Positions 1 through 9,555 of a DNA stretch of 32,746 bases are shown here, piece by piece. Source of the stretch: Allomyces macrogynus ATCC 38327 (taxonomy: Eukaryota; Blastocladiomycota; Blastocladiomycetes; Blastocladiales; Blastocladiaceae); assembly GCA_000151295.1 (NCBI GenBank), contig GG745333.1, forward strand, positions 715,114 to 747,859, written 5' to 3'. The notes below the pieces were generated by a model, which ran no database searches, was not told the DNA's origin, and was given only the letters and a program-made list of their open reading frames with translations. Numbering within the stretch: position 1 is the stretch's first letter; every line of letters begins with the position of its first letter. A program made the position numbers and the translations under genes.

Positions 1-1017
1 GTAGGCGGGCCGAGTACACGTGCGAGCCCAGTGGTCACCGCGGGGAACACGGCGCGTCCTCGGCCCGTCGCGGGACCCAACGCGACCCAACGCGCAGTGG
101 CGCCGCCGCTTCCGCCGCGCGCGCGGTCCCCGGCGACCAAGCCTTTGCCGGATCTCCCTGCGGTCCCGCCACCACCGGCACCAGCCTCGTCAAGTGTGCC
201 TGCGTCGGTCCCAACCACGCCGCCGCTCCCGGACGTGCACATCACCCCCGCCCACGCGCACGTGGTCACGTCCCCACCCTCCCCGCCCGTCATTCGGCGG
301 CGCAAGAAGAGGCGCACACGGTCGATCGTATCCGTATCTGCGAGCGTCGCATCGAGTTTGGCGACGACCGTGGCCGCGTCGACGGCGTCGCTCGGGTCGC
401 GGTGGCGCACGGCGGTCCCGGGGTTGCGGCGCGCAAAGACAGCCACTGGAACGGCCGCGGCGGGTGGGTCGAATGTGATGGGGGGCGCGCGGCGCGGAAG
501 ACCGGTCACGTCCCCCGTTAAGGGACCCGCACTGATGCGGAATCCGGCACGTGCGTTGCTGGCAGCGTCGACAGCAGGTGCCCGGCCACGCGCCAAATCG
601 ACAAGTCTCCTCGTGAGTCCCGCCGCGCGTGCAGCCCGCACGAAACCGATGGCAGCGGTGCTTCCAGCGCGCGTGCGCGCAGGCACGATGCCGGCAACGA
701 CAACCGCACCGGCCACGGTCCCTCCACCACCTGCCGATGCGGTTATGGCACGGTTTGTTGCGTTACGCGCGCGGATCCGCGCTGTAAATGCCAGGCTTGC
801 GGCTGAGGAGAACGCGCGGTTTCGTTCGGCGGTTGAGGCCGTGCGTCCAGGATCAGCGGAGGGAGCGGGGCCGGCCGCGTCGCCCGCGGAGTCGTCGTCG
901 AGCTGGACGACGATTGAGAGTAGTGGAGGGGAGGGCCGAAGTAGCGGCGAGAGTGCAGGGCCGAGTGGGGGAGGAGAGTCGGTGCCGGACTTGTCGGCGT
1001 TGCACATTGGCGTGTGA
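1..1017 (+). CDS. Hypothetical Pro/Ala-rich protein, 3' part only
   Basis: The frame is open from the first base of the window to the TGA at 1015-1017, so the true start lies upstream and the gene is 5'-truncated by the window edge. About 338 residues are visible. They are low complexity: long Pro/Ala/Thr stretches, a basic patch (IRRRKKRRTRS, around 292-330), and a Ser/Gly-rich tail ending in DLSALHIGV. One short stretch near 740-845 (MARFVALRARIRAVNARLAA) could be helical. I recognise no domain and give no function. It is convergent with the Rpt4 gene, with 206 bp between the stops. Coding status rests on ORF length and frame continuity in GC-rich DNA, which is weaker evidence than homology. 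Confidence 0.5.
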   Translation, partial: VGGPSTRASPVVTAGNTARPRPVAGPNATQRAVAPPLPPRARSPATKPLPDLPAVPPPPAPASSSVPASVPTTPPLPDVHITPAHAHVVTSPPSPPVIRRRKKRRTRSIVSVSASVASSLATTVAASTASLGSRWRTAVPGLRRAKTATGTAAAGGSNVMGGARRGRPVTSPVKGPALMRNPARALLAASTAGARPRAKSTSLLVSPAARAARTKPMAAVLPARVRAGTMPATTTAPATVPPPPADAVMARFVALRARIRAVNARLAAEENARFRSAVEAVRPGSAEGAGPAASPAESSSSWTTIESSGGEGRSSGESAGPSGGGESVPDLSALHIGV

Positions 1018-1223
1018 AGAATGTGAATGGAATAGAGCGCTGCGAGACGTTGCCGATAGCATGACGAGGTGACAAGAAAAGCACAAAAGAAACGCAGATG
1101 CTGTATTCACACACGCGGGCCGACTCAACTCGACTCACGCCATGCCTGAGGCCGACGACCCCCGCGTCGCCAACGGCCCGTCGGTCGACGCGCACCACTC
1201 ACCCCACCAAACCCACGCTCGAC

Positions 1224-2473
1224 TTAAACTTTGTCGTAGTCGAGCTTGGTCTCGAGCTTTTTCGCGTCGGCGACCTTGCGCACGGCCTTCATAAAATCGT
1301 CCTGGATTACATAATCGCGCTCGTCGCGAATCGCAAACATGCCCGCTTCCGTACACACGTTGCGCAAATCAGCGCCATTGAACCCGTCCGACAATTTCAC
1401 GACGGCCTCGTAATCGATATCCGACTGCTTGTTGATCTTGGCCGAGTGAATCTTGAGAATCTCGAGCCGTCCCAACTCATTCGGCAGCGGGATTTCAATC
1501 TTACGATCGAGCCGCCCCGGACGGAGGAGCGCCGGATCGAGCGTGTCCGGCCGGTTGGTGGCCATGATGATCTTGGTCTTGCCAAGGTAGTCGAACCCGT
1601 CCATTTGGTTGAGCAGTTCCATGAGCGTGCGCTGCACTTCGCGGTCGGCCGACGTGCCCTCGGAGAAGCGGCGGCCGCCAATCGCGTCGATCTCGTCCAT
1701 GAAAATAATGCACGGCTCGTGTTCCTTGGCATAACCAAACATTTCGCGAATGACACGCGCCGACTCGCCAATGTACTTGTCGATAATCGCCGAGGAGACG
1801 ACCTTGAGGAAGGAGGTTTCGAGCGTCGCGGCAACGGCGCGCGCGAGAAGCGTTTTGCCGGTGCCGGGCGGGCCGTAGCTGGAAAGTGGTTACGTTGCGT
1901 GCGCGTCAGTGAGCCGATCACGGTCAAGGCAGGGCAATCGGCGTGAACGTACAGCAGCACCCCCTTTGGCGGACGAATCCCAACGCGCAAAAACAGTTCC
2001 GGATTGATGAGCGGCAACTCGATCACCTCGCGCAACTCACGAATCTGGTCCGACAGGCCACCAATCCCGGCAAACGAGACATCGCCCGGGTCCTCGGTCG
2101 ACATGTTGTAGACGAGCGGGTCGACTTCGCGCGGCAAGATGCGCATGATCGTCAAGGTGGTCATGTCGAGCGCGACACGCGTCGACGGCGTGAGCTTGGT
2201 CTTGTCCACCTTGGCGCGGCACCCCACAACGTAGCGCGGACCCGACGAGGCCTTGACAATGAATCTCTCTTCGTCGAGCTGCTTGAGCACCTCGCCAATA
2301 ATTTGGCCGACGGTTTGCAGCGCCTTGATGTCGTCCTCGGTCTTGGTGTACTCGCGCTCCAAGTCGCGCAGGCCAAGACGCAGGTCCTTGAGCTTGGCCT
2401 CTATGGTGCGGTGCGCGAGCAGGGCCTTGCGGTAGTCGCCGAGCGCCTTGGTGCGGCGGTCGTCTGCGGACAT
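1224..2473 (-). CDS. RPT4: 26S proteasome regulatory ATPase Rpt4 (PSMC6)
   Basis: Rpt4 is one of six AAA subunits in the hexameric ring of the 19S regulatory particle that unfolds ubiquitinated proteins and threads them into the 20S core. The CDS is complement(join(1224..1878,1953..2473)), giving 391 aa, close to the 389 aa of human PSMC6. The 74-nt intron starts GTACGT and ends CCAG. It sits one residue before Walker A, so the exons join as [12 protein letters not shown] (Walker A about 176-183). Walker B IIFMDEID is at about 231-238, followed by the family signature [14 protein letters not shown] and [15 protein letters not shown]. The N-terminus has the coiled coil and OB region ([37 protein letters not shown]) that mark Rpt4 among the Rpt paralogues. 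The C-terminus ends LDYDKV. The start is the first ATG of the conserved frame. No damage is seen. Confidence 0.97.
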
Positions 2474-2635
2474 GATTGGAGGATCGCGCGTTCGCGGAGG
2501 AAGGTCGGTCGGAGGCGGCTGACGGTTGGTGCGCGTCGGGCGGTCGGGCGGCGCGGCGGATCACGAGCGATTACAGCGCGTGGCGGGTGAAAGAGGTGTT
2601 GGCGGTGCTCGTGCGGTGCACGGCGTGAAGGGTGA

Positions 2636-2668
2636 TCGTCGTCGTCGTCGTTGTCGTCGTCGTCGTCG
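2636..2668. repeat. (TCG)5-TTG-(TCG)5 microsatellite
   Basis: Eleven trinucleotide units with one interruption lie about 165 bp upstream of the Rpt4 start. On the Rpt4 sense strand the repeat reads as CGA/GAC units. Similar simple repeats lie upstream of Rpa12 and eIF2-alpha. Confidence 0.9.
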
Positions 2669-2805
2669 CGGCCTGCACGGTCGCGGTGGTGTAGCAGCTG
2701 CCGCCGTTCGTGATCTTCGCGACGTGACGATGGCCCAGGCGCGTGTGGGCGTGATGTGCATGCCAGAAACATCGCATACGGGCGGACCGCGACGGTCCAG
2801 GGGCC

Positions 2806-2814
2806 AAACCCTAA
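2806..2814 (+). promoter_or_regulatory. Telobox-like AAACCCTAA
   Basis: This is an exact match to the telobox element known from promoters of growth and translation genes in plants and some other eukaryotes. It lies in the Rpt4 / membrane-protein divergent region. A regulatory role here is only inferred, and chance occurrence is possible. Confidence 0.3.
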
Positions 2815-3161
2815 CAGGCCTGCGAAACCTCTTTTCCAACTCCATAACCCGCGGCCGGATCCCTGCTGGACATCCTGACGCGTCTCGGGCAATAAAGGGA
2901 GCCAAAGCGAGATCGGCCCGCGCGCTGATCGTGCGAGCCGTGCGTTCTTGCGCCGCTCCCCGGTCGACCCGGAGCTGCACGCCCGCCCACGGTGGTGAGC
3001 GCCGAGACATGCAGCGCGACGCGCGCGGCCGTGCAGGTGCAGCGGCGTCCATCACGGGCACCATCAGGGCCGAGAACTCCTCCGCGGTCGAGTCCACCGT
3101 GCGCACTTCCTCTCCTTCCTCACCAACAACCGCTACCTCCACACACCCGCGCGACCAGCGC

Positions 3162-5580
3162 ATGCTGCGCACCATGACCCCGATCGTACCTGTCGACGGC
3201 GTGCCGCCCGTCGGCCTGATCCCGCCCACAGCGCACCTCGATGGCTCCCCGCGCGTGCGGCCGACCGCCGCCCGCGCCGCCGCTCTGCCTCGGCTCACGC
3301 TGACCCGCTCGCCAAACATGCCCGTCGACGACGATGAGGACGACGATGGCGAGCCGCTGCTTCCCGCGACCGATATCGTTCCCGCCGCGCGCCCCGCATC
3401 GAGCGACAGCAAGGCCTCACTGCTCGTCCCCGCCGACAAGTACGCGATCCCGACCACCGTCGTTGCAGTCCACGACGACCCGACGCGCGCGCCGTCCCCC
3501 ACGTCAATCCCCGCCACATCTGCCTCACTGCACCGCCAACGGCTCGCGCTCCACCCCGCCGCCAAACCGCGCCGCTCTCCGTGCACGTGGTGCTGCTGCG
3601 GCATCGCGGCCCCCCTCGCCCTCGCGCTTTTCCTGACCGCCGTCCTCGCGCTCGTCACGTACATGCCGCCGGTGCAACTCGCCGCGATTGCCAACGCGCC
3701 ACGGCGCGTCCGTCATTGACCACTTGCACCTGCACGGATGGGGGAACGCGTCGGGCGGGTGCTCGGCTGCACCGCTCGCCGACGTGATGGCGTGGATGAT
3801 GGTTGAGACCGAGTCGGATCCGACGGCGGCGGCGGCGTGGACGATCGGGAAAAAGAGGGAGGTGCCGGCGTCGTGGCGCCGTCTCGCGCGGTGGATGAAC
3901 GGGCATGTGGTGGTCGAGGAGGGCGAGTACGAGGTGGAACTGATGAATCCGAACCCGACGCCAGTGCCAGACCCGGCGATGCCGGATCCAAAGGTGGTGT
4001 ATCACGGGTGGGCGCGGCTCGCACATTTTGGCGGTGGTGGTCATGACGAAACGGCCAAGCAGGACAAGGACCCGCGTCCCGTCGCGCAGCTCGGCGTGCC
4101 CGTGTCGATTTCCGCACCTGCTGACGCGGCGCGCCCGGTCTCGATTGACAAGCTCGTGCTCGCCGACGTGCGGCATGACAAGCTGCCGGGCGACGCATCG
4201 CACCATGACCTGGCCATGGCCGAGAAGGTGATCCAGGATGCGACACACGCCGATCAGCGCAACGAGCCGACCATGGCCGAACACATGATCCAAGATGCGA
4301 CACACGACGACCTCGCGCCTGACTCTCCGCCGCGTCGGCCGCTGACCATGGCCGAGAAGGCGGTCTTCGAAGCGAGCCACGACGACGACAAGCCGCCGGG
4401 CGCCGGTTACGGCCGTGGCCCTGGCCACTGCCCGCGCGCGCAGCACCACCACCACCATGGGCACCATCATCACCACGGGCACTGCCATCACGGGCATTGT
4501 CACCACCACCACGGACTTCACGGCCACAAGCACCACATGCATCACCACAAGCACCACCACGGCAAGCACTGCCACCATCACGGGCCCTGCGCGCCGCACC
4601 ACTGCGCTTCTACGCCCGCTTCGACGCACGCTGGCGACGCGTCTTACATTCACGACGCTGAGCAAGGCCCACGGCCCGACCACGCGTCCTACATCCACGA
4701 TGCCGATCAAGGCCCGTGGCCCGCTTCTTCCCAACCCGCGACCCGCTCCACCCCCGTCGCGCTCGGCACATTGCGGATCCCTTCGTTCCGTCCGGTCCTG
4801 CACGAGGACGAGACGATCATCGACCTCGTCCAGACGAACGTGGTCTCGCACCTCGACCCGGTCACCGTGCAGCGGTACTTGCAGCCGTTCATCGCGCTTA
4901 GCACCCGCGCGCCGCCGATGCAGATCAAGGTTCGCGGCGCGCCCGTCGTGAAGGTCTGGGGATGGCTGCACAAGCGCACGCAAGTCGAGTCCGTGTTGCT
5001 CGTCGACGTGGCCGCGGTCATGGCGCGGCCGATCAAGGTCACCGTGCCCGACACGAAACTCGAGCCGCACCGCCGTGTGGTTGTGGCCGCGGGCAAGCAG
5101 AAGGAGGATGGGAAGCCCGTGACCGAGTACCGGCTTCACGCGCGTCTTGAGGCCATGAACCCGTGGCCCGTATCAGCGAGTGTGCCCGTGGCCGCGCGCG
5201 TGCCAGTGCGGCGCGTCGTGCCCGGCCAAGAGTCGTCGCCGGTGTTGGTCGAGGTGGTCGTGCCGAGTTCGGGCGTGCTCAAGGTGCGTGACGCCGAGTC
5301 AGGTCGGCCGACGTACGTCGACGTGGAGTTGCGCGTTCCGGCGGCGAATGTGCCGGCCGTGTTTGAGCTCGGCAAGGAGTATTATGCGGGCCGCGCGGTA
5401 AGGGTGCAGGTTGGGCCAGATGTGCGCGTGGATCCGAAAGAGGCCGGGCTCGATGGAGTGTTGGGGGAGGCCGGGTTGGTTCTGACACTGGTCAAGCCCA
5501 CGTCGGGCCAAAGTGCGGGTGGGGTTGCGATGTGGGTGCATGAGATGTTGGAGACGGTGCTGCGCGCTGTCGTGGTTTGA
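3162..5580 (+). CDS. Single-pass membrane protein with His-rich lumenal segment; frame break near 3700
   Basis: Two overlapping open frames look like one gene. The first (ATG 3162, or 3174 in the better context ACCATGA) encodes a disordered acidic N-terminus (VDDDEDDDGEP) and one membrane segment (about 3597-3663, GIAAPLALALFLTAVLALV) preceded by a CTWCCC cluster. It stops at 3719. The second runs from about 3688 to TGA 5580. Dropping one base in GCGCCACGG (about 3698) gives continuous sequence (ANAHGASVIDHLHLHGW), so I favour a one-base error or lesion over an intron; no GTNCG/TAG pair fits. The extracytoplasmic part has three imperfect MAE-x3-Q/E-A-T/S-H repeats (starting 4216, 4273, 4348). 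A roughly 55-residue His/Gly/Cys/Lys tract follows (4441-4611), then two ASYIHDA(E/D)QGP repeats (4639, 4684) and a beta-rich domain with LEAMNPWPVS. The layout (short TM, then beta domain) recalls fungal DUF3712/LEA2-type vacuolar or membrane proteins, but that is tentative. The His tract suggests metal binding. Confidence 0.65.
4441..4611 (+). repeat. His-rich low-complexity coding tract
   Basis: CAC/CAT codons dominate about 170 bp. They encode mostly His with interspersed Gly, Cys and Lys (for example HGHHHHHGHCHHGHCHHHH). The tract lies on the C-terminal side of the membrane segment of the 3162-5580 protein, so it is predicted to be extracytoplasmic. Confidence 0.9.
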
Positions 5581-5665
5581 TTTGATTTGATGGTGGGCGT
5601 GATCCGCTGAGAGTGACAGAGATTGGGTTTTGGGTAAAGAGCAACGGTTTTTTGTATCGTTTGGA

Positions 5666-6397
5666 TCATGCCGAGGACGGTGCGCGGTCGCCAGCAAAGA
5701 CGAGATGTTGCGCGCGCACGCGCGCCGTCTTGTCGTAGAGCGACGCTATGGGGGGGGGGGGGGGGGAATCGCCGTCAGTCAGGTCTCTCTGTCGCGCAGC
5801 CATATTGTACGAGTCGAGCAACGTACCAACAGCCCCAGCGTCCGCACCGATGCTCGGTACCCTTTCACGACGACGTGTCCTTGCCGCACTCGTACGGTCC
5901 TCGCCCTCAAGCACCGTCGGAACCGGGTCGACCTGGCACGCGTGCGACCGCAACACCTCGCGCTCCACGGCAAAATCGCGGCACACAAGCTGGTGCGTGT
6001 GCCTGACCGCGTGCAGGTCCTGTAAGACCGTATGTGCGCGGTCCTCGGCGACGCGCACGCGCAATTCGAGCGACTGGTCGACGAGCTCGGTCGGCGCCGA
6101 CGCGGCCTCGGCGTTGGCAGACATGGCGCGCGAGTAAGGCAGGCCGTTGACGGTCATGCTGGGGCCCGCGAGCTTAAACCAGCGGTCGACGAGCTCGTCG
6201 ACGCGGCGCTCAATCGCTTGGCGCGTGGTCGCGTTCAGCGGCGTGTCCGTGCCGAGGGCCGTCTCGACGTTTTGCAGGGCCTCATTGAGCATCGTGTCGC
6301 GCACTTTGGCGCGCACGGCTTTCGCGTAGTGCGGGGTCGTGAGGGCGATGCGCTCGTAGGGGTCGTCGGTCGACTGGGGGGTCGCGGTCGCGGTCAT
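5666..6397 (-). CDS. Probable Mis14/Nsl1-like kinetochore (MIND complex) subunit
   Basis: Mis14/Nsl1 is a rod-shaped subunit of the Mis12/MIND complex that links inner kinetochore to Ndc80. The match here is by pattern. An N-terminal helix (YAKAVRAKVRDTM) is followed by ERRVDELVDRWF, then the conserved 'NG' motif (MTVNGLPYSRAM). A helical segment with an acidic/polar lead-in follows (ELVDQSLELRVRVAEDRAH), as in fungal Mis14 proteins. From the ATG at 6397 it is 243 aa, within the family range. An upstream in-frame ATG at 6487 adds 30 residues that look like a hydrophobic leader, which does not suit a nuclear protein, so I prefer 6397. The last third is poorly conserved and the frame crosses a 17-G homopolymer (5750-5766, giving Pro residues). 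The C-terminus is therefore uncertain and a short intron there is possible. The gene is convergent with the His-rich gene, 85 bp apart. Confidence 0.5.
   Translation of the reverse strand: MTATATPQSTDDPYERIALTTPHYAKAVRAKVRDTMLNEALQNVETALGTDTPLNATTRQAIERRVDELVDRWFKLAGPSMTVNGLPYSRAMSANAEAASAPTELVDQSLELRVRVAEDRAHTVLQDLHAVRHTHQLVCRDFAVEREVLRSHACQVDPVPTVLEGEDRTSAARTRRRERVPSIGADAGAVGTLLDSYNMAARQRDLTDGDSPPPPPIASLYDKTARVRAQHLVFAGDRAPSSA
5750..5766. repeat. G17 homopolymer
   Basis: This is an uninterrupted run of 17 G on the plus strand, lying in the 3' coding part of the minus-strand Mis14-like gene, where it reads as proline codons. Such runs are prone to length errors, so the frame beyond it is not secure. 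Confidence 0.9.
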
Positions 6398-6718
6398 GGC
6401 AGCGACAACGGCGCAGGTGGAGAACGTCAATGCAGTCGTGGCGAGTCGAGTGCGGCGAGTCACGGCACGGTCGTGGGGTGTGGGCAAGCGTGGGCGCGAG
6501 CCGCGTGTGGATCAGGAATGGGGACGGCGAGATTCGACATGCATGCGACAGTGCGGTGGATGCGGTGGGAGTGCACGGGGTTGGTCCAACGGCGCGAGCA
6601 GCGGAACGTCTGGCGCGAGCGTCGCAGCAGCGATCCTCTCGTCGATCACGACGCCGACGCTGCGCTCGCAACACCAACGAAAAAGCATCAGAAACTTGCT
6701 GCACTCGGAACGAAGACC
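6398..6718. other. Divergent spacer, Mis14-like / coiled-coil gene
   Basis: About 320 bp lie between the preferred starts of two divergent genes. Both promoters should be here. I see no repeat, RNA gene or further ORF with coding character. Confidence 0.5.
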
Positions 6719-8622
6719 ATGCCCGCCTCTCCGACGCGTCGAACCGCGCCCGTCCCGCCCGAGCACGCCGTTTTGGCCCTCGTCAACGAGCTCGCGCGCG
6801 CCGAGGCCAAGGCCGCCAAGCTCGAGGCCCAACTACGCCGTCTACACAACGAAAAGAGCAAGCCGTATGTCAAGTGCCAGAGCAGCACCACGGGGAGCCG
6901 TCATGAGCGGACGTCTCGCCCATCGCGCACCATCGACTCGCCCAAGGACGACCCGGCGGCAACATGCAACAGCAGTATGCACCCGTTATCACGCCTGTCC
7001 AGGATCCACGGCCTCACCCGGTCGCTCGTTGCCGTCTAGAGGACCTGCACGCGATGCTGCGCGACGCACTGATCCAGCTCAAGGTCTACCACAAGCACGT
7101 GCAGCTCTTGCAGAGCGAACGCCTGCAGATGCTCGCGCAGTGGCCGCACCTCGCCGCGAATCTGCCGCCGAACGTGACCATCACTACGCGCGCCGCGTCG
7201 CCTGATGCGGGACCTCGATCCGTGCCGCCATCGCAAGATGCCGGCATGAACTCGAGCGTGGACGGGAACTCGCCGGCACCGCCACCTACTGCACCCCTGG
7301 CTCGCGCGCGCTCGCCGTCGCCCATTAAGGACCCGGAACGGCTCTCGTACCACGGCGCACTGCGCTCGACACGTCCTGGGCCAATCGCGAGGCGCTGCTC
7401 CCGGGGATTGCGCTGCGTGCGGGCATGTGGACATGCACACCGAATGCGACGCGCCCAGGCTGTCACTAACGCATTCGCGCCCGCATTCATCAACCTTCAC
7501 TCCCGCTCCTCTGCTCTGTATCTCGCTCCGCTGCACCGCTCAGCTGCATCGCGCAGCACTGCGTGATGCGATCCGCCCGCGCACGGTGTCTCGCTCATCA
7601 CCGTGCCCGCAGGCGAATCGCTGCTCGCCATCGACTTGACGCTGCCCTTGGCTCCATCCGCGTCGGCGCCCGTTACGACCGGTCGTCGCCGCGTCGCATC
7701 CGACGAGTTGCCGGCGAGCGAGCCGACAGTCGCTGTGATCCGTGAATTCGAGTCTACGCGCGGCATGACGCGCAATGTGCGCCGACTGCTCGCGCACACC
7801 CGCGGCGGTGGCCGGAGCGGTAACCGACCCGCGTCGCCGAGTACGTCCACGAGCGTGTCGCTGATCGACGCCGGGTGGTCGATTGTGCGTGCCGAGGATC
7901 TAGGGATGCGGGATGATAGTGATCGTCGGTCCCCGTCGGCTCGACGCGCACCGCTTGTATCGCACGAATCGCACGGTGAGTTCCCGTCAAGTCCCCGGCC
8001 TCCCGACGCGCTGCTCCTCGGTGTTCGATCAGGTGAAACTGTACCACCGGGGCCGCCACCCGTCGAACCGGGACGGTGGAGCGCCGTTCACGATATGGTG
8101 CCGGGGTCTGTGGTACCGGGGTCGAGTGCACCGAGTCGCCCGGCACGGGTGGACAAACGCGTCGCGGCCGAGATACGGGTGACGAGGCCGGCGAGCAGCG
8201 AACATGACTGCACTTGCCACGACCGCCGCGACGAGCCTATGCGACAGCTGCGACCGGCTTTTCGCGACACGACGCAAGTCTCGGCCGTGCCTGATCTGTC
8301 ACCAGCTGTCGCACCAACGGCAGATCCGGGATGGGACGAGGACCTTGACGAGATCACGGCCTTGCTCAACGGCATGCCGCTGAGCCACGCTCGTTCCGCC
8401 GCAACCGTGCCGCGGGACCGACACGGCCGGCATGCCGGGCGAGCCGGAAATGGAGCGGAAATGGGCCGGGCAAGGGGCACGCATCGATGGCCAAGTCATG
8501 GCACCAACGGCGCGCGACCTCCGCTCCTGCCGGGCGCCGACGAGGACTCGTTCGCGTCCTTGTCGGCATTGATTGATCATTTGGAACTGGCCGACTCGGG
8601 GAACGTGCCGAGCCGGATGTGA
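6719..8622 (+). CDS. Hypothetical coiled-coil protein, multi-exon, structure partly unresolved
   Basis: I do not recognise this gene. The first exon starts at ATG 6719 (MPASPTRRTAPVPPEHAV) and runs into a strong coiled coil (LARAEAKAAKLEAQLRRLHNEK). The coil resumes in another frame from about 7040 (DLHAMLRDALIQLKVYHKHV, then QLLQSERLQMLAQW). The obvious intron (GTATGT at 6865 to TCTAG at 7039) leaves the frame one base off. Either a weaker donor is used or a base is wrong. The second exon continues in Ser/Pro-rich sequence to about 7370. An in-frame TGA at 7564 must be removed by a second intron or reflect another frame error. From about 7613 (CCCGCAG acceptor) the frame is open to TGA 8622, mostly disordered, with a short acidic helix (WDEDLDEITALLNGM, about 8330). 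Segment boundaries are approximate, and the coil is the only firm feature. Confidence 0.5.
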
Positions 8623-8951
8623 GTGGCAAGAAGAGGAGACTGAAACTCGTATATGGAACATGATCCTGCAGTGCTCGCATCCCTGGAAGGAATGAATCAT
8701 GGCGTCGTTCACACAATAAATGTTCCCCCCGAAAAACCAAAACGAGTTTTCAGAATCCACCCAACACGAGAGTAAAAGGAAAACGAAGAATGGAAACAAA
8801 ACGAGACACCAGTTCAGAACGGAACGGCCAACCCGACACTCACGAAGAGAGAATGAAAATGAGCGCGCGCGACGCGCACGCGAGCGTGGTATCGCCAGCG
8901 TGGGTCAACGTCGCGTCGAGGCGACAGCCGTCATCTTGAGCGGCAGGCTAT
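8623..8951. other. Convergent 3'-3' spacer
   Basis: This 329-bp stretch between two facing stop codons is less GC-rich than the genes. It holds A-rich sequence (8720-8830, with AATAAATG at 8716-8723) that could serve 3'-end formation of the plus-strand gene. No ORF or RNA gene is evident. Confidence 0.5.
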
Positions 8952-9555
8952 TTACAGGATCACGCACCGGCATCCGGGGCCGCGCGAGTCGGCACCCGCG
9001 CCCATGGGTGACGACGACTTGGCGGGTTCCGAGGCTAAATGGCCCAGTCGCGTGAGCAGAGGAGTACAAGCATTGCCGGACGGATCAAACCAATGAGTAC
9101 CGTTGGCAGAGTCGCCGACATCGACGGCCTTGATAATCAAGTGCACGACGGTCGTATCTCCCGCGGGCAGGTGTGCGTCGTTGAGCGTGGCCGATCCGGG
9201 CTCGAGGAACCGGCCACGGTGCAGGAGCCGCAGTTGCGTCGGGGATGCCGGCGCGGACGCGTCTTGGCTCCAAGCTAAGAATTCATGCCGCGTCACCAAC
9301 ACACACACGCCATGAGCATCAAATGCAGGGCCGCATTCATCACCCACTATGGTGCGGAGGGCGGTATTTACCAGCAGGCCACTCGGCCAGGAGCCGTGCG
9401 CGCACTTGGTCGAGCGTCGTGGTCGGGTCAAAGACCCATTTGTCGGACCGCGCGCCGCTCACGAGCAGGAACGTGAGCGCCACTTTGTCGGCGGGCACGG
9501 GGGCATCGGTGCCCGGGGCGGCCGCGGGCGCGGCGCCGTCCTTCGGCGACGACAT
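8952..9555 (-). CDS. UBL3: UBL3 / membrane-anchored ubiquitin-fold (MUB) protein
   Basis: UBL3/MUB proteins are ubiquitin-like folds anchored to membranes by a prenylated C-terminus. They recruit E2 enzymes in plants and influence vesicle sorting in animals. The CDS is complement(join(8952..9274,9372..9555)), 168 aa, with a GTAAAT...CTTAG intron of 97 nt that joins as EWPA|AWSQD. Family hallmarks are VPADKVALTFLLVSG near the start, the EWP turn, LRLLHRGRFL, and LPAGDTTVVHLI. It ends CRCVIL, a CaaX box almost identical to animal UBL3 (CCVIL). The start is the ATG at 9555 (MSSPKDG), which resembles MSS at the start of UBL3 homologues. A second intron, 9035-9100 (GTACTC...TTTAG, 66 nt), is in frame and stop-free. 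If removed, the protein is 146 aa and nearer family size. Prenylation at Cys165 is predicted. Confidence 0.9.
9035..9100 (-). other. Candidate in-frame 66-nt intron in UBL3
   Basis: On the minus strand this begins GTACTC and ends TTTAG, with a pyrimidine-rich stretch and CTCAC/CGACT branch-like sequence before the acceptor. It is 22 codons long with no stop. It follows KAVDVGDSAN and, if spliced out, joins directly to SEPAKSSSP. It fits the donor and acceptor style of neighbouring introns. Confidence 0.6.

Larger units (their letters stand above)
2474..3161. other. Divergent intergenic region, Rpt4 / membrane protein
   Basis: These 688 bp separate two divergent start codons and should hold both promoters. 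They contain a TCG trinucleotide repeat (2636-2668) and one exact AAACCCTAA (2806-2814). The 50-60 nt before the plus-strand start are C/T/A-rich (around 3105-3160), as expected of a 5' leader. I see no credible gene: the reading frames here are Arg-rich and use non-ATG starts. Confidence 0.6.

Noticed and set aside
2806..2814. CCCTAA as evidence of an internal or terminal telomere
   Set aside because: It is a single copy, not an array, and is flanked by ordinary genes. At most it is a promoter element.
3655..5139. A 494-codon minus-strand ORF opposite the His-rich gene
   Set aside because: It is a shadow of the plus-strand gene: poly-Val/Met and Arg-rich composition mirrors the CAC/CAT tract, and no domain is visible.
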